This document shows positions 25,283-34,506 of a DNA stretch of 64,000 nucleotides, in pieces. The stretch covers positions 1 through 64,000 of the forward strand of contig JAFRQF010000035.1 of NCBI GenBank assembly GCA_017428765.1, given 5' to 3'. The notes under the pieces were generated by a model, which did not search any database, was not told the origin of the DNA, and saw nothing but the letters and a program-made list of their open reading frames with translations. Origin of the DNA: Erysipelotrichaceae bacterium. GTDB taxonomy: Bacteria; Bacillota_I; Bacilli_A; Erysipelotrichales; Erysipelotrichaceae. Every line of letters begins with the position of its first letter. Position 1 is the stretch's first letter. The position numbers were made by a program, and so were the translations under genes.

Positions 25283-25585
25283 ATGAAACAATACGAGACT
25301 ATGTATATCATCAAGTCCAGTCTTGACGACGCTGCAAGAGCTGCTTTAGTCGAAGAGATGCACGGCATCATCACGGCTCACGGCGGCAGCATCGACAATG
25401 TCGATGACTGGGGCATGAGAGATTTCGCTTATGAGATCGATCATATGTCTAAAGGTTACTATGTAGTTGTCACTTACACAGTAAACGTTGATGGTTTAAA
25501 TGAGTTCAAGCGTTTGATGGGCATCAATGGCGACATCGTCAGAATGATGACAATCTCAAGCGACGAGAAAAAAGGAAGCAAATAA
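25283..25585 (+). CDS. rpsF: 30S ribosomal protein S6
   Basis: This 100-residue protein begins MKQYETMYIIKSSLDD and contains DDWGMRDFAYEIDHMSKGYYVV, typical of S6. AAGGAGG sits 8 bases upstream of the start. It is first in the rpsF-ssb-rpsR operon; its stop shares a base with the ssb start. Confidence 0.97.
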   Translation: MKQYETMYIIKSSLDDAARAALVEEMHGIITAHGGSIDNVDDWGMRDFAYEIDHMSKGYYVVVTYTVNVDGLNEFKRLMGINGDIVRMMTISSDEKKGSK

Positions 25586-26061
25586 TGATCAACATCAACA
25601 GCGTTACGCTTGTGGGACGCATCACCAAGGATATCGAATTACGTAAGACGTCTTCCAATACCTCGGTATGCAACTTCACCGTAGCGGTAGACAGACGTTT
25701 CCAATCGCAGCAGAATGGAGGTCAGAGCGCTGACTTCATCAACTGCATCGCCTGGAGACAGTCTGCGGACTTCTTGTCTTCCTACGCTTCAAAGGGGACC
25801 ATCGTTTCCGTTGAAGGCAGGATCCAGACCAGGTCGTATGACGGTCAGAACGGAAAAGTCTATGTGACGGAAGTCGTTGCCGACAACGTCCAGATCATTT
25901 CCAACCGTCAGGGTGCTTCCATGTCGCAGGGTTCAAATTCCTACGCACCGAGCAATCAGACCTTTACACCGAGTGTCGAATCGAGCTTCGGCAATATGGA
26001 TGATGATTTCTCCAATACGCCGTCTCTTGACATCTCGAGCGATGATTTACCGTTTTATTGA
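25585..26061 (+). CDS. ssb: single-stranded DNA-binding protein
   Basis: This 158-residue protein has an N-terminal OB fold (MININSVTLVGRITKDIELRKT, then FINCIAWRQSADFL). A Gln/Ser/Asn-rich linker follows, and an acidic tip DDLPFY that recruits replication and repair partners. It lies in the conserved position between rpsF and rpsR. Confidence 0.97.
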   Translation: MININSVTLVGRITKDIELRKTSSNTSVCNFTVAVDRRFQSQQNGGQSADFINCIAWRQSADFLSSYASKGTIVSVEGRIQTRSYDGQNGKVYVTEVVADNVQIISNRQGASMSQGSNSYAPSNQTFTPSVESSFGNMDDDFSNTPSLDISSDDLPFY

Positions 26062-26080
26062 TAAGTGAGAAAGGAAAAAT

Positions 26081-26311
26081 ATGGCTTTTAGAAAACAGAG
26101 AGTCGGATATAAGAAAGTTTGTTACTTCACCAAGAACAAGATCGAATATATCGATTATAAAGATGTAGAGTTATTAAAGAAGTTCATCTCTCCGAATGGA
26201 AAGATCACTCCGAGACGTGTCACAGGCACCAGCGCCAAGTATCAGAGGATGCTGTCGACTGCCATCAAGAGAGCACGTCAGATGGCTTTATTACCTTATA
26301 TCGCCGATTAA
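26081..26311 (+). CDS. rpsR: 30S ribosomal protein S18
   Basis: This 76-residue protein has the S18 core [26 protein letters not shown] and a C-terminal [11 protein letters not shown]. It pairs with S6 in the small subunit platform. A strong terminator follows. Confidence 0.97.
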   Translation: MAFRKQRVGYKKVCYFTKNKIEYIDYKDVELLKKFISPNGKITPRRVTGTSAKYQRMLSTAIKRARQMALLPYIAD

Positions 26312-26320
26312 TCAAATATG

Positions 26321-26352
26321 ACCTCCGGATGACCGGAGGTTTATTTTTTATT
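26321..26352 (+). terminator. terminator of rpsF-ssb-rpsR
   Basis: ACCTCCGG (26321-26328), loop ATGA, CCGGAGGT (26333-26340), then a T-rich tail. Confidence 0.92.
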
Positions 26353-26374
26353 TTTGTTCTATAATAATAGTATT

Positions 26375-27325
26375 ATGAACCAGACGAAAAAACTCACCCA
26401 GGGCGCCATGATGTTAGCCATCACGGGTGCTCTGATACTGATCGATCGCATGACGGCCTACTGGTTTACGGAGCTGGTCGTTCTGATCATGCCGATCGTC
26501 ATCATCATGTATACATCCATGCATACCTTCAAGGACGGCGCGATGCTTTGCGTCGGTCTTGCGATCATCGCTTTTCTTCTGGGAAACTTCCAGCTGACCT
26601 ATCTGATCTATGTGCCGGTCGGCATCGTCACGGCTTTGGTCTATGCCTGGGGCATCAAGAAAAACATGGACAAGACGAGATTACTGCTTTCGGCGATCGT
26701 CACCTATACGATCGGCGAACTGGTGGCGGCCTTCATCGTCTATCCGTTATTCGGTTTCCCGATCGCCAGGATGCTGGAAGAATATAAGACTTCATTCGAT
26801 CAGATTGGCAGTTTTACGGGAATGTCCTATTCCTCGTTCTTTACGGCCTTAGGCCTGGATTTCTCCAAGATCATCGTCATCATGTATGTCTTGTCGACGA
26901 TCATCATGGGAGCGATGGAAGGGGTATTGATCCATCTTTTAAGCGTGTTTTTACTCAAACGTTTCAAGATCAAGGACCTCTGTGCGACTTCGATCTTCGA
27001 TATGAAGCCCAATCCCGTGCTTGCCTATGTTTCGCTTTTCATGGCGAGCCTGATGTTTCTGGCGAGGTTTATCAATAACGAGACATTCTACTATATTGCC
27101 ATCGTCATATCGGTCTGCGGCATGCTGGTGCTGTTTTACTACGGCTATATCTTCGTCGTGCTGTTTGGACTGATCGTATTGAGACGAAACATCGGCGCAT
27201 TTTTCATACTATTATGTTTCTTCGTCCCGGGTCTTCTGTTTTCACTCATGATCCTGGGATTCTTATATGGCAGCGGTCCTTTGAGGGCATATCTGGAGAC
27301 TAAGGCACAGGCATTGCAGAAATGA
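26375..27325 (+). CDS. YybS-like DUF2232 membrane protein
   Basis: This 316-residue protein has about eight membrane helices (for example ELVVLIMPIVIIMYTSM, GAMLCVGLAIIAFLLG and IVISVCGMLVLFYYGYIFVVLFGLIVL). DUF2232 members sit upstream of gdpP in many Bacillota, as here (4-base overlap). They are of unknown function, perhaps transport. The ATG at 26375 matches the family start MNQTKKLTQGAMMLA. No ribosome-binding site is visible; TATAAT at 26360-26365 is only 9 bases upstream, directly behind the rpsR terminator. Confidence 0.8.
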   Translation: MNQTKKLTQGAMMLAITGALILIDRMTAYWFTELVVLIMPIVIIMYTSMHTFKDGAMLCVGLAIIAFLLGNFQLTYLIYVPVGIVTALVYAWGIKKNMDKTRLLLSAIVTYTIGELVAAFIVYPLFGFPIARMLEEYKTSFDQIGSFTGMSYSSFFTALGLDFSKIIVIMYVLSTIIMGAMEGVLIHLLSVFLLKRFKIKDLCATSIFDMKPNPVLAYVSLFMASLMFLARFINNETFYYIAIVISVCGMLVLFYYGYIFVVLFGLIVLRRNIGAFFILLCFFVPGLLFSLMILGFLYGSGPLRAYLETKAQALQK

Positions 27326-29289
27326 AACGCAGGACATTCATCACCGCATTAAGTGTCGTCGCATCCGTCAGTATCATACTGGCGCTTTTGGTGCTTCGCT
27401 TCTTCTTCTCGCAGAACATCTTCTTGCCGATGGTGATCACCATCGTCTTTACGTTATTGCTGGTCATGGTCTTCTATTCTCTGGACATGATCAAAAACGA
27501 GACCAACAAACAGATCGAAAGCCAGCTGGAGCTTTCCTACAAGGAAGTGCTCAGCCATGGTGATATCGGCATCATCGTCTATGACGAGAACTACGAGATC
27601 AACTTCATGTCCGATTTCTTCTTGAAGAGGAACATGAATCACCTGGGTGAAAAGGTGCTCAACTGGCTGCCGGAACTTCAGGACATGTTAAAAAACGAAG
27701 CCAACAACCAGATCATCATCATCAATGATGAAAAGTTCTCGGTCCGCAAGATCAACAACGCCTACGTATTGACTTTCAAGAACATCACCAAGGAATACGA
27801 CCTGGCGAAGAAGATGGACGAAGATGCACCGGTCTTAGGCTTGTTAAGTTACGACAACTACGATGAAGTCGACATGTCGGAAGATGAACTGGCTTATGTC
27901 AACACATCGATCAAGGTGCCGGTCATCGATTATTTCAAGAGCTTCGGTGTCTTATACAAAACACTGAAGAATTCCAAGATGCTTCTGTTCACCAACGAAC
28001 ATACTTTTGAAAAGATCCGGGCCGACCGTTATTCGATCTTGGGCAAAGTCAGAAACCTTGCCAAAGAGGGGGATGTCGATGTCACGCTTTCAATGGCATT
28101 TGCGCTTGGCAGCGAGGACTACAACGAACTCGATCAGATCGCCGAGGAACTGCTCGAACTTGCGCAGACCAGAGGCGGTGACCAGGTTGCGGTGAGAAGG
28201 GCGGGCAACGATGCGACCTTCTATGGCGGCACGACGGAAGCCAGAGAGAAACAATCCAAGACGAAGGTGCGTGTCACGGCCAACTCGATCAAGGATCTGA
28301 TCGAAAAATCAGCAAACGTCATCATACTCGGTCACAAGGAGATGGACGCGGATTGCGTCGGGTCGGCTCTTGTCATGTCGAATATCGTGATGTCCTTACA
28401 TAAGAACTGTTACATCGTGACGAAGTCCGGCGGCATGGAGACGATGATCGCTGAGGCGGTGACCCGCTATTCTTCGATCATCGAAAACAAACACCACTTC
28501 ATTTCCGAATCGGAAGGCATGGATCTTTTAAATGACAACAGTTTAGTCATTATGGTCGACCACCACTCGGCCGCCCAGTCCAACGGTTCCAATATATTGA
28601 AAAGCGCTAAGCGCATCATCATACTCGATCATCACAGAAGGAAAGCCGATCTTGATGTCATCGCCATGATGATGTATATCGAAGCGGCAGCTTCTTCAGC
28701 GACGGAGCTGACCTATGAACTGGTGCCGTATTTCTCAAAGAACATCGAGATCACTTCGGAAGAGGCCAATCTGATGTATCTTGGCATCATGATCGATACC
28801 GACCACTTCCGTGTCAGGACCGGCTCGAGGACCTTCGATGTCGTCAAGCAGTTGAGAAGGCTTGGCGCAGATCCGACGGTCTGCGATTCACTGGCACAGG
28901 AGCCTTATGAAAACGTCATCGAACGAAGCCGCATCATCAATGCCGGCAGACTCTATCGCAAGGGCGTGGTCCTGTCCTGCATCTATGAAGGAAACTTCTC
29001 GCGTTCCATCGCTTCGCAGGCTTGTGATATGATGGTCTCTGCCAAGGATATCGAAGCGGCGTTTGTGATCTGTCAGTCCGATAAGAACGAGACGATCATC
29101 ACGGCCCGCTCGCGCGGCAATGTCAACGTACAGATCATCCTGGAGAAGATGCATGGCGGCGGTCACATGCGGGCTGCCGGATTGCAGGTCGCCGATTCCA
29201 GCGTGGCAAAGCTTGAGAATGAACTGCTGAGTGTTCTGGATGAATATTTTAAAGGAGAACAAAACAATGAAAGTAATACTGCTGTCTGA
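27322..29289 (+). CDS. gdpP: cyclic di-AMP phosphodiesterase GdpP
   Basis: This 655-residue enzyme hydrolyses c-di-AMP. It has two N-terminal membrane helices (about 8-55), a PAS-like domain (about 80-150) and a degenerate GGDEF domain (about 170-300, region [15 protein letters not shown]). The catalytic DHH/DHHA1 part is intact, with [35 protein letters not shown] and the DHHA1 motif [22 protein letters not shown]. Together with cdaA at 11.1 kb it sets the c-di-AMP level. It overlaps yybS by 4 bases, and its last codons overlap the rplI start. Confidence 0.95.
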   Translation: MKRRTFITALSVVASVSIILALLVLRFFFSQNIFLPMVITIVFTLLLVMVFYSLDMIKNETNKQIESQLELSYKEVLSHGDIGIIVYDENYEINFMSDFFLKRNMNHLGEKVLNWLPELQDMLKNEANNQIIIINDEKFSVRKINNAYVLTFKNITKEYDLAKKMDEDAPVLGLLSYDNYDEVDMSEDELAYVNTSIKVPVIDYFKSFGVLYKTLKNSKMLLFTNEHTFEKIRADRYSILGKVRNLAKEGDVDVTLSMAFALGSEDYNELDQIAEELLELAQTRGGDQVAVRRAGNDATFYGGTTEAREKQSKTKVRVTANSIKDLIEKSANVIILGHKEMDADCVGSALVMSNIVMSLHKNCYIVTKSGGMETMIAEAVTRYSSIIENKHHFISESEGMDLLNDNSLVIMVDHHSAAQSNGSNILKSAKRIIILDHHRRKADLDVIAMMMYIEAAASSATELTYELVPYFSKNIEITSEEANLMYLGIMIDTDHFRVRTGSRTFDVVKQLRRLGADPTVCDSLAQEPYENVIERSRIINAGRLYRKGVVLSCIYEGNFSRSIASQACDMMVSAKDIEAAFVICQSDKNETIITARSRGNVNVQIILEKMHGGGHMRAAGLQVADSSVAKLENELLSVLDEYFKGEQNNESNTAV

Positions 29290-29707
29290 TGTCCCGAAAG
29301 TCGGGAAAAAAGGTGAGATAAAAGAAGTTGCGGACGGTTATGCCAGGAATTTCCTGATCGCCAGAGGTCTGGCGGTCCAGGAATCGAATGCGTCCAAGAA
29401 GATCCTGGAAAAGCAGAACGAAGAAGCCGCAAAACTCGATGAACAGAAAAGAAAAGAAGCCAAGGCACTTGGCGAAGAACTGGCGAAAAAGACCCTGATC
29501 TTCAAAGTCAAGGCAAAGGATGGCAAGGTCTCGGGTTCCATTTCGACCAAGCAGATCGAAGAAGAACTCAAGAAGCAGGGCATCGTCATCGATAAGCGCA
29601 AGATCAAGGACAACGAGCCTTTGAATGCGTTAGGTACTTTTGACATCCGTGTCGAACTGTATAAGGATGTCATCGGCAAGATCAAAGTCAGATTAGTCGA
29701 GGAGTAA
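29267..29707 (+). CDS. rplI: 50S ribosomal protein L9
   Basis: This 146-residue protein begins [21 protein letters not shown], with [14 protein letters not shown], the L9 N-terminal signature. A long central helix and a C-terminal domain follow. AAAGGAG lies 9 bases before the ATG at 29267, inside the end of gdpP, so expression is likely coupled. The gdpP-rplI-dnaB order is conserved in Bacillota. Confidence 0.96.
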   Translation: MKVILLSDVPKVGKKGEIKEVADGYARNFLIARGLAVQESNASKKILEKQNEEAAKLDEQKRKEAKALGEELAKKTLIFKVKAKDGKVSGSISTKQIEEELKKQGIVIDKRKIKDNEPLNALGTFDIRVELYKDVIGKIKVRLVEE

Positions 29708-29709
29708 AC

Positions 29710-31056
29710 ATGTCGAACCGTTCGATGCCATATTCCATAGAGGCGGAAGAGTCATTATTAGGCAATATCATGTTGTATCCTGATGCGATGCGTCAGTGCG
29801 TCGATGCCGGTGTCACGGCAGAGGATTTTTATCTGGAGAAGCACCGCTCGATCTACAACATCATGTCTTCGATGTTCGAAAACAAGGAGAAGGTGGATAC
29901 CGTCTCCCTTTCGACGAAGCTCAAGGACTTCGGCGTCTATGACAAGATCGGCGGTCTTGACTACATCATGCAGCTGGCCAATGCGACCATTTCGGCCAAC
30001 AATACCGGCGAATACATCTCGATCATCCGAAACAAATCGCTGGCCCGTCAGGTCATCAAAGTCGGAGAAGAGATCTCCAATGATGCCTTTGACTCCAGTG
30101 TCAGCGTCGATGAGATGCTGGAAAACGTCGAAAGAAAGGTCACGGAAGTCACCCGTTCCAAGACGTCTTCGGACTTTTTAAGCGGCGAAGTCGTCTTTGA
30201 TTCGACGATCAAGCACATCCAGGCCATACAGGAAGCGGGAAGCGACATCACCGGTGTCAGGACTTTATATTCCGATCTTGATTCCAAGACGGCCGGTTTC
30301 CAGAAAGGGGATCTGATCATCGTGGCAGCCCGTCCTTCCATGGGAAAGACGGCGCTGGCTTTGAACCTGGCGATGAATTCGGCTTCCGTCACACCTGGTG
30401 CGGTCGCCATATTCTCTCTGGAAATGCCTGCCGAACAGGTCGCCACGAGAATTCTGGCAGCCAAATCCAAAGTCGAGATCCAGAAGCTCAGGACCGGCAC
30501 TTTGAACGATGAGGAATGGTCAAGGATCAACATCGCTGCGCAAGAACTCAAAAAACAGAATTTCTATATCGACGATACACCGGGCATCAAGGTCTCGGAA
30601 ATGTATGCCAAGGCCAGAAAGCTGGCTCAGGACAAGGGCTTATACATGATCGTCGTCGATTACATACAGCTCATTCAGGCGACGGGCAAATCCGATTCCC
30701 GTCAGCAGGAAGTTTCGGAGATCTCAAGAAGGCTCAAGGCGATGGCCAGGGAACTGGGCGTACCTTTGATCGCCTTATCGCAGCTGTCCCGTTCCGTTGA
30801 AGCAAGACAGGACAAGCGTCCGATGCTGTCAGATTTGAGAGAATCCGGTGCCTTGGAGCAGGATGCCGACCTGGTATTGTTCTTATACCGTGATGCATAC
30901 TACAACCGCGAAGAGAATGCGGAAAACACCAGAGAAGATGTCGAACTGCTGATCGCCAAGCACAGAAACGGTGCGACCGGCAAGGTGACGCTGGCGTTTG
31001 AAAAGGAGATCAACGCATTCTATGGCATCAAGAATGCCGTCGAGGAGAATTATTAA
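29710..31056 (+). CDS. dnaB: replicative DNA helicase
   Basis: This 448-residue protein has the N-terminal DnaB domain (SIEAEESLLGNIML, FYLEKHRSIYNIM). The RecA-like C-terminal motor contains Walker A ARPSMGKTAL, Walker B YMIVVDYIQLI and the arginine-rich DLRESGALEQDADLVLFLYRD. It is called DnaC in Bacillus. It starts 2 bases after rplI and is immediately followed by a TTG-initiated gene. Confidence 0.97.
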   Translation: MSNRSMPYSIEAEESLLGNIMLYPDAMRQCVDAGVTAEDFYLEKHRSIYNIMSSMFENKEKVDTVSLSTKLKDFGVYDKIGGLDYIMQLANATISANNTGEYISIIRNKSLARQVIKVGEEISNDAFDSSVSVDEMLENVERKVTEVTRSKTSSDFLSGEVVFDSTIKHIQAIQEAGSDITGVRTLYSDLDSKTAGFQKGDLIIVAARPSMGKTALALNLAMNSASVTPGAVAIFSLEMPAEQVATRILAAKSKVEIQKLRTGTLNDEEWSRINIAAQELKKQNFYIDDTPGIKVSEMYAKARKLAQDKGLYMIVVDYIQLIQATGKSDSRQQEVSEISRRLKAMARELGVPLIALSQLSRSVEARQDKRPMLSDLRESGALEQDADLVLFLYRDAYYNREENAENTREDVELLIAKHRNGATGKVTLAFEKEINAFYGIKNAVEENY

Positions 31057-32565
31057 TTGAAAAAATGGATATTCATACTGCTTTCCTTGCTGATGGCGAT
31101 AGGCATCGTCTATGGCCTGCCGATCTTAAGAAAGCAGAATGTCATTGAAGCAAATATCGAGAATGAGACCTCTCTTGTCAAACAGGAGATCCTTTCCTAT
31201 GACCAGACGGAAAAGACCTATCACAAGATCTACAACCGGGGAAAGCTGATCGGTGTCATCACCGACAGGGACTATGTCGATTCTCTGATCGCCGAGCGCT
31301 ATAAGGATTTCGAAGATGAGTTCCCCAATACCCAGCTGGGTCTTGGTGAGGATGTCTATATCGCTTCGGAAAAGTCCTATGCGAATTTTGAAAACGTCGA
31401 TGATCAGATCGTCGAGTATCTTGCCGATCATGACCTGTTAGGTGTCAGGACGACGGCGGTGGAATTCTCTACGGCAGAAGGCATCTATGAGATCATCTAC
31501 GTCAAGAATTATGAAGATTTCTCGTCCGCTCTGGAGGATTTTTATTCCAACTTCGTCTCCAGTGAGACGATACAGAAGCTGATACGCGGCGAAGTCATCG
31601 AATCGCCCAGCGAGCTCGGAACGGTCGAAACCAATGTGCAGATGTATGAAAACATCTCGACCAAGGAAGCCGTCGTTTCGCCGAACTCCATCTTTTCCAA
31701 CAAGGAAGAGATCTACAGGTTCCTATGTTACGGAAGGAATGAGGACCGCGAATACTACACCGTCAGGGAAGGCGATACTTTACAAGGTGTCGGCTACTAC
31801 TTCGGCGATATGTCGCCGCGTCAGATCATGATGCTGAACCCGGATGTCCTGCATTCGGAGAATCAGATCGTCACGCCGGGGATGCAGTTAAATGTCACGT
31901 ATTACACTTCGCCGATCACCATCGAAGTCACCAAGGAGAACCTGACCCAGCAGCTCATCGTTCCGGAAGTTCCGGAATACATCGAAGATGAAGACCTTGA
32001 AGTCGGTATCTACGAAGTCAGGGTCCAGGAGGAATCCGGCATCAAAAACGTCCTTTATGAAGAGAAGTGGATCAACGGTGTCCTGGAATCCGGTGAACAA
32101 TTATCGGAAAACATCATCAAACAGCCGAAACGCGGTGTCATCGCCGTAGGTACCAAGCAGGTATATCTGGTCGGTACGGGCAACTATATCTGGCCGGTCG
32201 ACAACCCGGAGATCACCTGCCACTGGGGCTGTTACTTCGGTCATACCGGTACGGATATCGTCAACCGTTACGTCAAGTACGCGCAGGTCTATGCGGTGGA
32301 CTCCGGCACGGTCGAATCCAAAGGCTGGCGCTGGGATATGGGTAACTTCGTCATCATCAACCACAACAACGGTGTCCGGACGATGTACATGCATCTGAAC
32401 ACTTCCGCTTATGTCGATGAGGGACAGAACGTCACCCGTGGACAGGTCATCGGCCAGATGGGCAATACCGGCTATTCGGAAGGCGTGCACCTGCATCTGA
32501 CGTTTGAAGTCAACGGCATACGTACCAATGCCTGCAACTATTTGCAATGTTCTCTGATCGATTGA
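31057..32565 (+). CDS. LysM-G5-M23 cell-wall endopeptidase
   Basis: This 502-residue exported protein has an N-terminal signal anchor (MKKWIFILLSLLMAIGIVYG), LysM (YYTVREGDTLQGVGYYFG, about 230-275), a G5-like domain (about 290-365) and a C-terminal M23 peptidase. The Zn motifs are GHTGTD (first His and Asp) and HLHLTFEVNG, with ARG-like TMYMHLN. It should cleave peptide cross-links. The start is TTG at 31057, one base after dnaB, with GAGGAG about 10 bases upstream. In Bacillus the walRKHIJ genes lie at this place instead. Confidence 0.88.
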   Translation: MKKWIFILLSLLMAIGIVYGLPILRKQNVIEANIENETSLVKQEILSYDQTEKTYHKIYNRGKLIGVITDRDYVDSLIAERYKDFEDEFPNTQLGLGEDVYIASEKSYANFENVDDQIVEYLADHDLLGVRTTAVEFSTAEGIYEIIYVKNYEDFSSALEDFYSNFVSSETIQKLIRGEVIESPSELGTVETNVQMYENISTKEAVVSPNSIFSNKEEIYRFLCYGRNEDREYYTVREGDTLQGVGYYFGDMSPRQIMMLNPDVLHSENQIVTPGMQLNVTYYTSPITIEVTKENLTQQLIVPEVPEYIEDEDLEVGIYEVRVQEESGIKNVLYEEKWINGVLESGEQLSENIIKQPKRGVIAVGTKQVYLVGTGNYIWPVDNPEITCHWGCYFGHTGTDIVNRYVKYAQVYAVDSGTVESKGWRWDMGNFVIINHNNGVRTMYMHLNTSAYVDEGQNVTRGQVIGQMGNTGYSEGVHLHLTFEVNGIRTNACNYLQCSLID

Positions 32566-32571
32566 TAAAAT
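32566..32571 (+). promoter_or_regulatory. -10-like box 7 bases before an ATG
   Basis: TAAAAT lies 7 bases before the ATG at 32579, with no ribosome-binding site between. Confidence 0.35.
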
Positions 32572-32578
32572 AATTTAT

Positions 32579-33622
32579 ATGAAAACAAACCGTTTGCTTT
32601 ATGTACTGATATTCTTTCTGGCTGTCTGGTGTCTGTTCCTGTCATCACAGCTAAACGCCGTATCCGCCAGAGAAGATTCCGCTGTGATCAACCAGTATGA
32701 GGTGAACGGTTTTTCTACGGATCTGACCAAGATCGCCGAAGCCGTAAGGCCTTCGATCGTCACCATCAGCGGTGATAACAACATCTCTTCCGGTTTCGTC
32801 TACAAGCAGGAAGCAGAAAACGTCTATATCCTGACGGCATATCATGGCGTATCCAACGTAAATACAATCACCGTACATTTCGGGAAATCTTATCAGGTGC
32901 CGGGTGAACTGATCGGACACGACATCTATACCGATCTTGCCCTCATCCGGGTCGTGACGCCTTATGAGATCGCGCCTATGAAGACGGGGGATTCTTCCCT
33001 GCTGAAGCAGGGGGAATTCGTGATCTCGATCGGTACGCCGGTATCGATGGATTATCAGGGTTCCCTTGAATTATCGATGGTGGCAGCCAATGGCTTGCAG
33101 ATCGAAAATTCCATCCTGGTGGAGGATGAAAGATACAACTATTTCTTGAATGTCGTAGAGATCTCCGATCCGCTTGTTTCGGGATACTCCGGTTCGCCTT
33201 TGATCAACATGAATGGCGAAGCAATAGGCATGACGACGATGTCCGCCCAGGGCGGCGTGAGCTTTGCGGTGACGATCAACGAAGTGAAGATGATCGCGGA
33301 AGAACTGCTTGCCCAGAACGGCATTTCAAGAAACGTATTCGGCATCAAGGGCAGCTTCTTAAAGGATATGTACAATTATGAGAAGACCAATCTCAGCATA
33401 CCGATCGAAACGGTCGATGGCCTTTATGTCGAAAGGATCAAGGAGAACGGCGTGGCTTATGCGGCAGGTCTCAGGGCAGGGGATGTCATCACGAAGATCA
33501 ATGATGAAGTGATCATCGGTCTGGATTCTTATCTGCGTGCCATCTATTCGGACAATACGCAGCTCAATATCGAATATGTCAGAGGCGGTCAGACTCTGGT
33601 CGGGTCTTTAGGCAATGATTAA
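32579..33622 (+). CDS. HtrA-like membrane serine protease with PDZ domain
   Basis: This 347-residue trypsin-like protease has an N-terminal membrane segment (about 5-22). The triad is His in ILTAYHGVSN, Asp in YTDLALIRV and Ser in SGYSGSPLINMNG; the usual GNSGGP is changed to GYSGSP but the nucleophile remains. A PDZ domain follows (about 255-347, VERIKENGVAYAAGLRAGDVITKINDEVI). It degrades misfolded envelope proteins. Its place just before rlmH matches htrC in Bacillus. It overlaps rlmH by 8 bases. Confidence 0.9.
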   Translation: MKTNRLLYVLIFFLAVWCLFLSSQLNAVSAREDSAVINQYEVNGFSTDLTKIAEAVRPSIVTISGDNNISSGFVYKQEAENVYILTAYHGVSNVNTITVHFGKSYQVPGELIGHDIYTDLALIRVVTPYEIAPMKTGDSSLLKQGEFVISIGTPVSMDYQGSLELSMVAANGLQIENSILVEDERYNYFLNVVEISDPLVSGYSGSPLINMNGEAIGMTTMSAQGGVSFAVTINEVKMIAEELLAQNGISRNVFGIKGSFLKDMYNYEKTNLSIPIETVDGLYVERIKENGVAYAAGLRAGDVITKINDEVIIGLDSYLRAIYSDNTQLNIEYVRGGQTLVGSLGND

Positions 33623-34073
33623 GGTCATCGCCATCGGCAAGGTCAAGGACAAGCATCTTTCCGCTTTGATCGATGATTACATAAAAAAGATACAGCGCTA
33701 TCACAAGATCGAAGTCGTTGAGGTCAAGGATGAGCCGATCACAGATAATGAAAAGGCCGTACTTGACAAGGAAGGGCAGAGAGCTCTGGATAAGATCGAT
33801 GCGGGTGAATATGTCATCCTCCTTGACTTGCATGGCAAGTCGATCGATTCTGTGTCTCTGGCAGAGAAGATCGATTCCTTATTCAACAGTCATCCTAAGA
33901 TCACGTTTGTGATCGGCGGAAGTCTCGGATTATCGGAAAAACTTCGTGAGAGGGCAAATGAAAAGATCCGTCTGTCCGATCTTACATTTCTGCACCAGAT
34001 GACAAGACTTATCCTGCTGGAACAGATCTACCGCAGCTTCAAGATCCTCAATCATGAGACGTATCACAAGTGA
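33615..34073 (+). CDS. rlmH: 23S rRNA (pseudouridine1915-N3)-methyltransferase
   Basis: This 152-residue SPOUT enzyme begins MIKVIAIGKVKDKHLSALIDDY. It carries the SAM-binding knot FVIGGSLGLSEKLRERA and LTFLHQMTRLILLEQIYRSFKI. It acts on assembled 70S ribosomes. It lies at the end of the origin-proximal block. Confidence 0.96.
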   Translation: MIKVIAIGKVKDKHLSALIDDYIKKIQRYHKIEVVEVKDEPITDNEKAVLDKEGQRALDKIDAGEYVILLDLHGKSIDSVSLAEKIDSLFNSHPKITFVIGGSLGLSEKLRERANEKIRLSDLTFLHQMTRLILLEQIYRSFKILNHETYHK

Positions 34074-34105
34074 CCTTTTTCATTAAAAATTTTCCATTGA
34101 ATGTC

Positions 34106-34134
34106 TTGAATATAAGCGCTTACAATTCTATAAT
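34106..34134 (+). promoter_or_regulatory. promoter of ptsH with embedded cre site
   Basis: TTGAAT (34106-34111), a 17-base spacer and TATAAT (34129-34134). The spacer holds TATAAGCGCTTACA (34111-34124), which fits the CcpA cre consensus TGWAANCGNTNWCA at every fixed position but one. CcpA bound here would overlap polymerase and repress. Confidence 0.75.
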
Positions 34135-34142
34135 AAGTTCAT

Positions 34143-34159
34143 AAGGATTTTTGATCCTT
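34143..34159 (+). promoter_or_regulatory. 5' UTR hairpin of ptsH
   Basis: AAGGAT (34143-34148), loop TTTTG, ATCCTT (34154-34159) lies near the predicted mRNA 5' end. It may stabilise the message. Confidence 0.45.
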
Positions 34160-34180
34160 GGAAGAAATGGAGGGAAGGTC

Positions 34181-34447
34181 ATGAAAGAAATCAAGGTATT
34201 AGTTGTTGACCCTGTAGGTTTGCATGCTCGTCCTGCTACAGTTGCTGTAAACGCTGCAAGTAAATTCAAATGTGATGTAAAGGTTTCATTCAAGGAGAGA
34301 TCCGTCAATATGAAATCGATCATGGGTGTTATGTCGTTAGGCATCCCTACTCAGTCAGAGATCACGATTACTTGTGAAGGTGAAGATGAAGATGCAGCAA
34401 TCGCAGCAATCGAAGACATCTTAAGAAAACAGAAAGTAATTGAGTAA
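34181..34447 (+). CDS. ptsH: phosphocarrier protein HPr
   Basis: This 88-residue PTS phosphocarrier has the active His in GLHARPATV and the regulatory Ser in VNMKSIMGVMSLGI, the HPr kinase site used in Bacillota catabolite repression through CcpA. I chose the ATG at 34181 because GGAGGGAAGG precedes it. The gene stands alone, without ptsI, and is closed by its own terminator. Codons are the AT-ended type of highly expressed genes. Confidence 0.96.
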   Translation: MKEIKVLVVDPVGLHARPATVAVNAASKFKCDVKVSFKERSVNMKSIMGVMSLGIPTQSEITITCEGEDEDAAIAAIEDILRKQKVIE

Positions 34448-34455
34448 AACAACAA

Positions 34456-34485
34456 AAGGGAAGAAAACAAATCTTCCCTTATTTT
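34456..34485 (+). terminator. terminator of ptsH
   Basis: AAGGGAAGA (34456-34464) pairs with TCTTCCCTT (34472-34480), followed by ATTTT. Confidence 0.88.
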
Positions 34486-34506
34486 AACTTGGAAGGAAAA
34501 GGAAAA

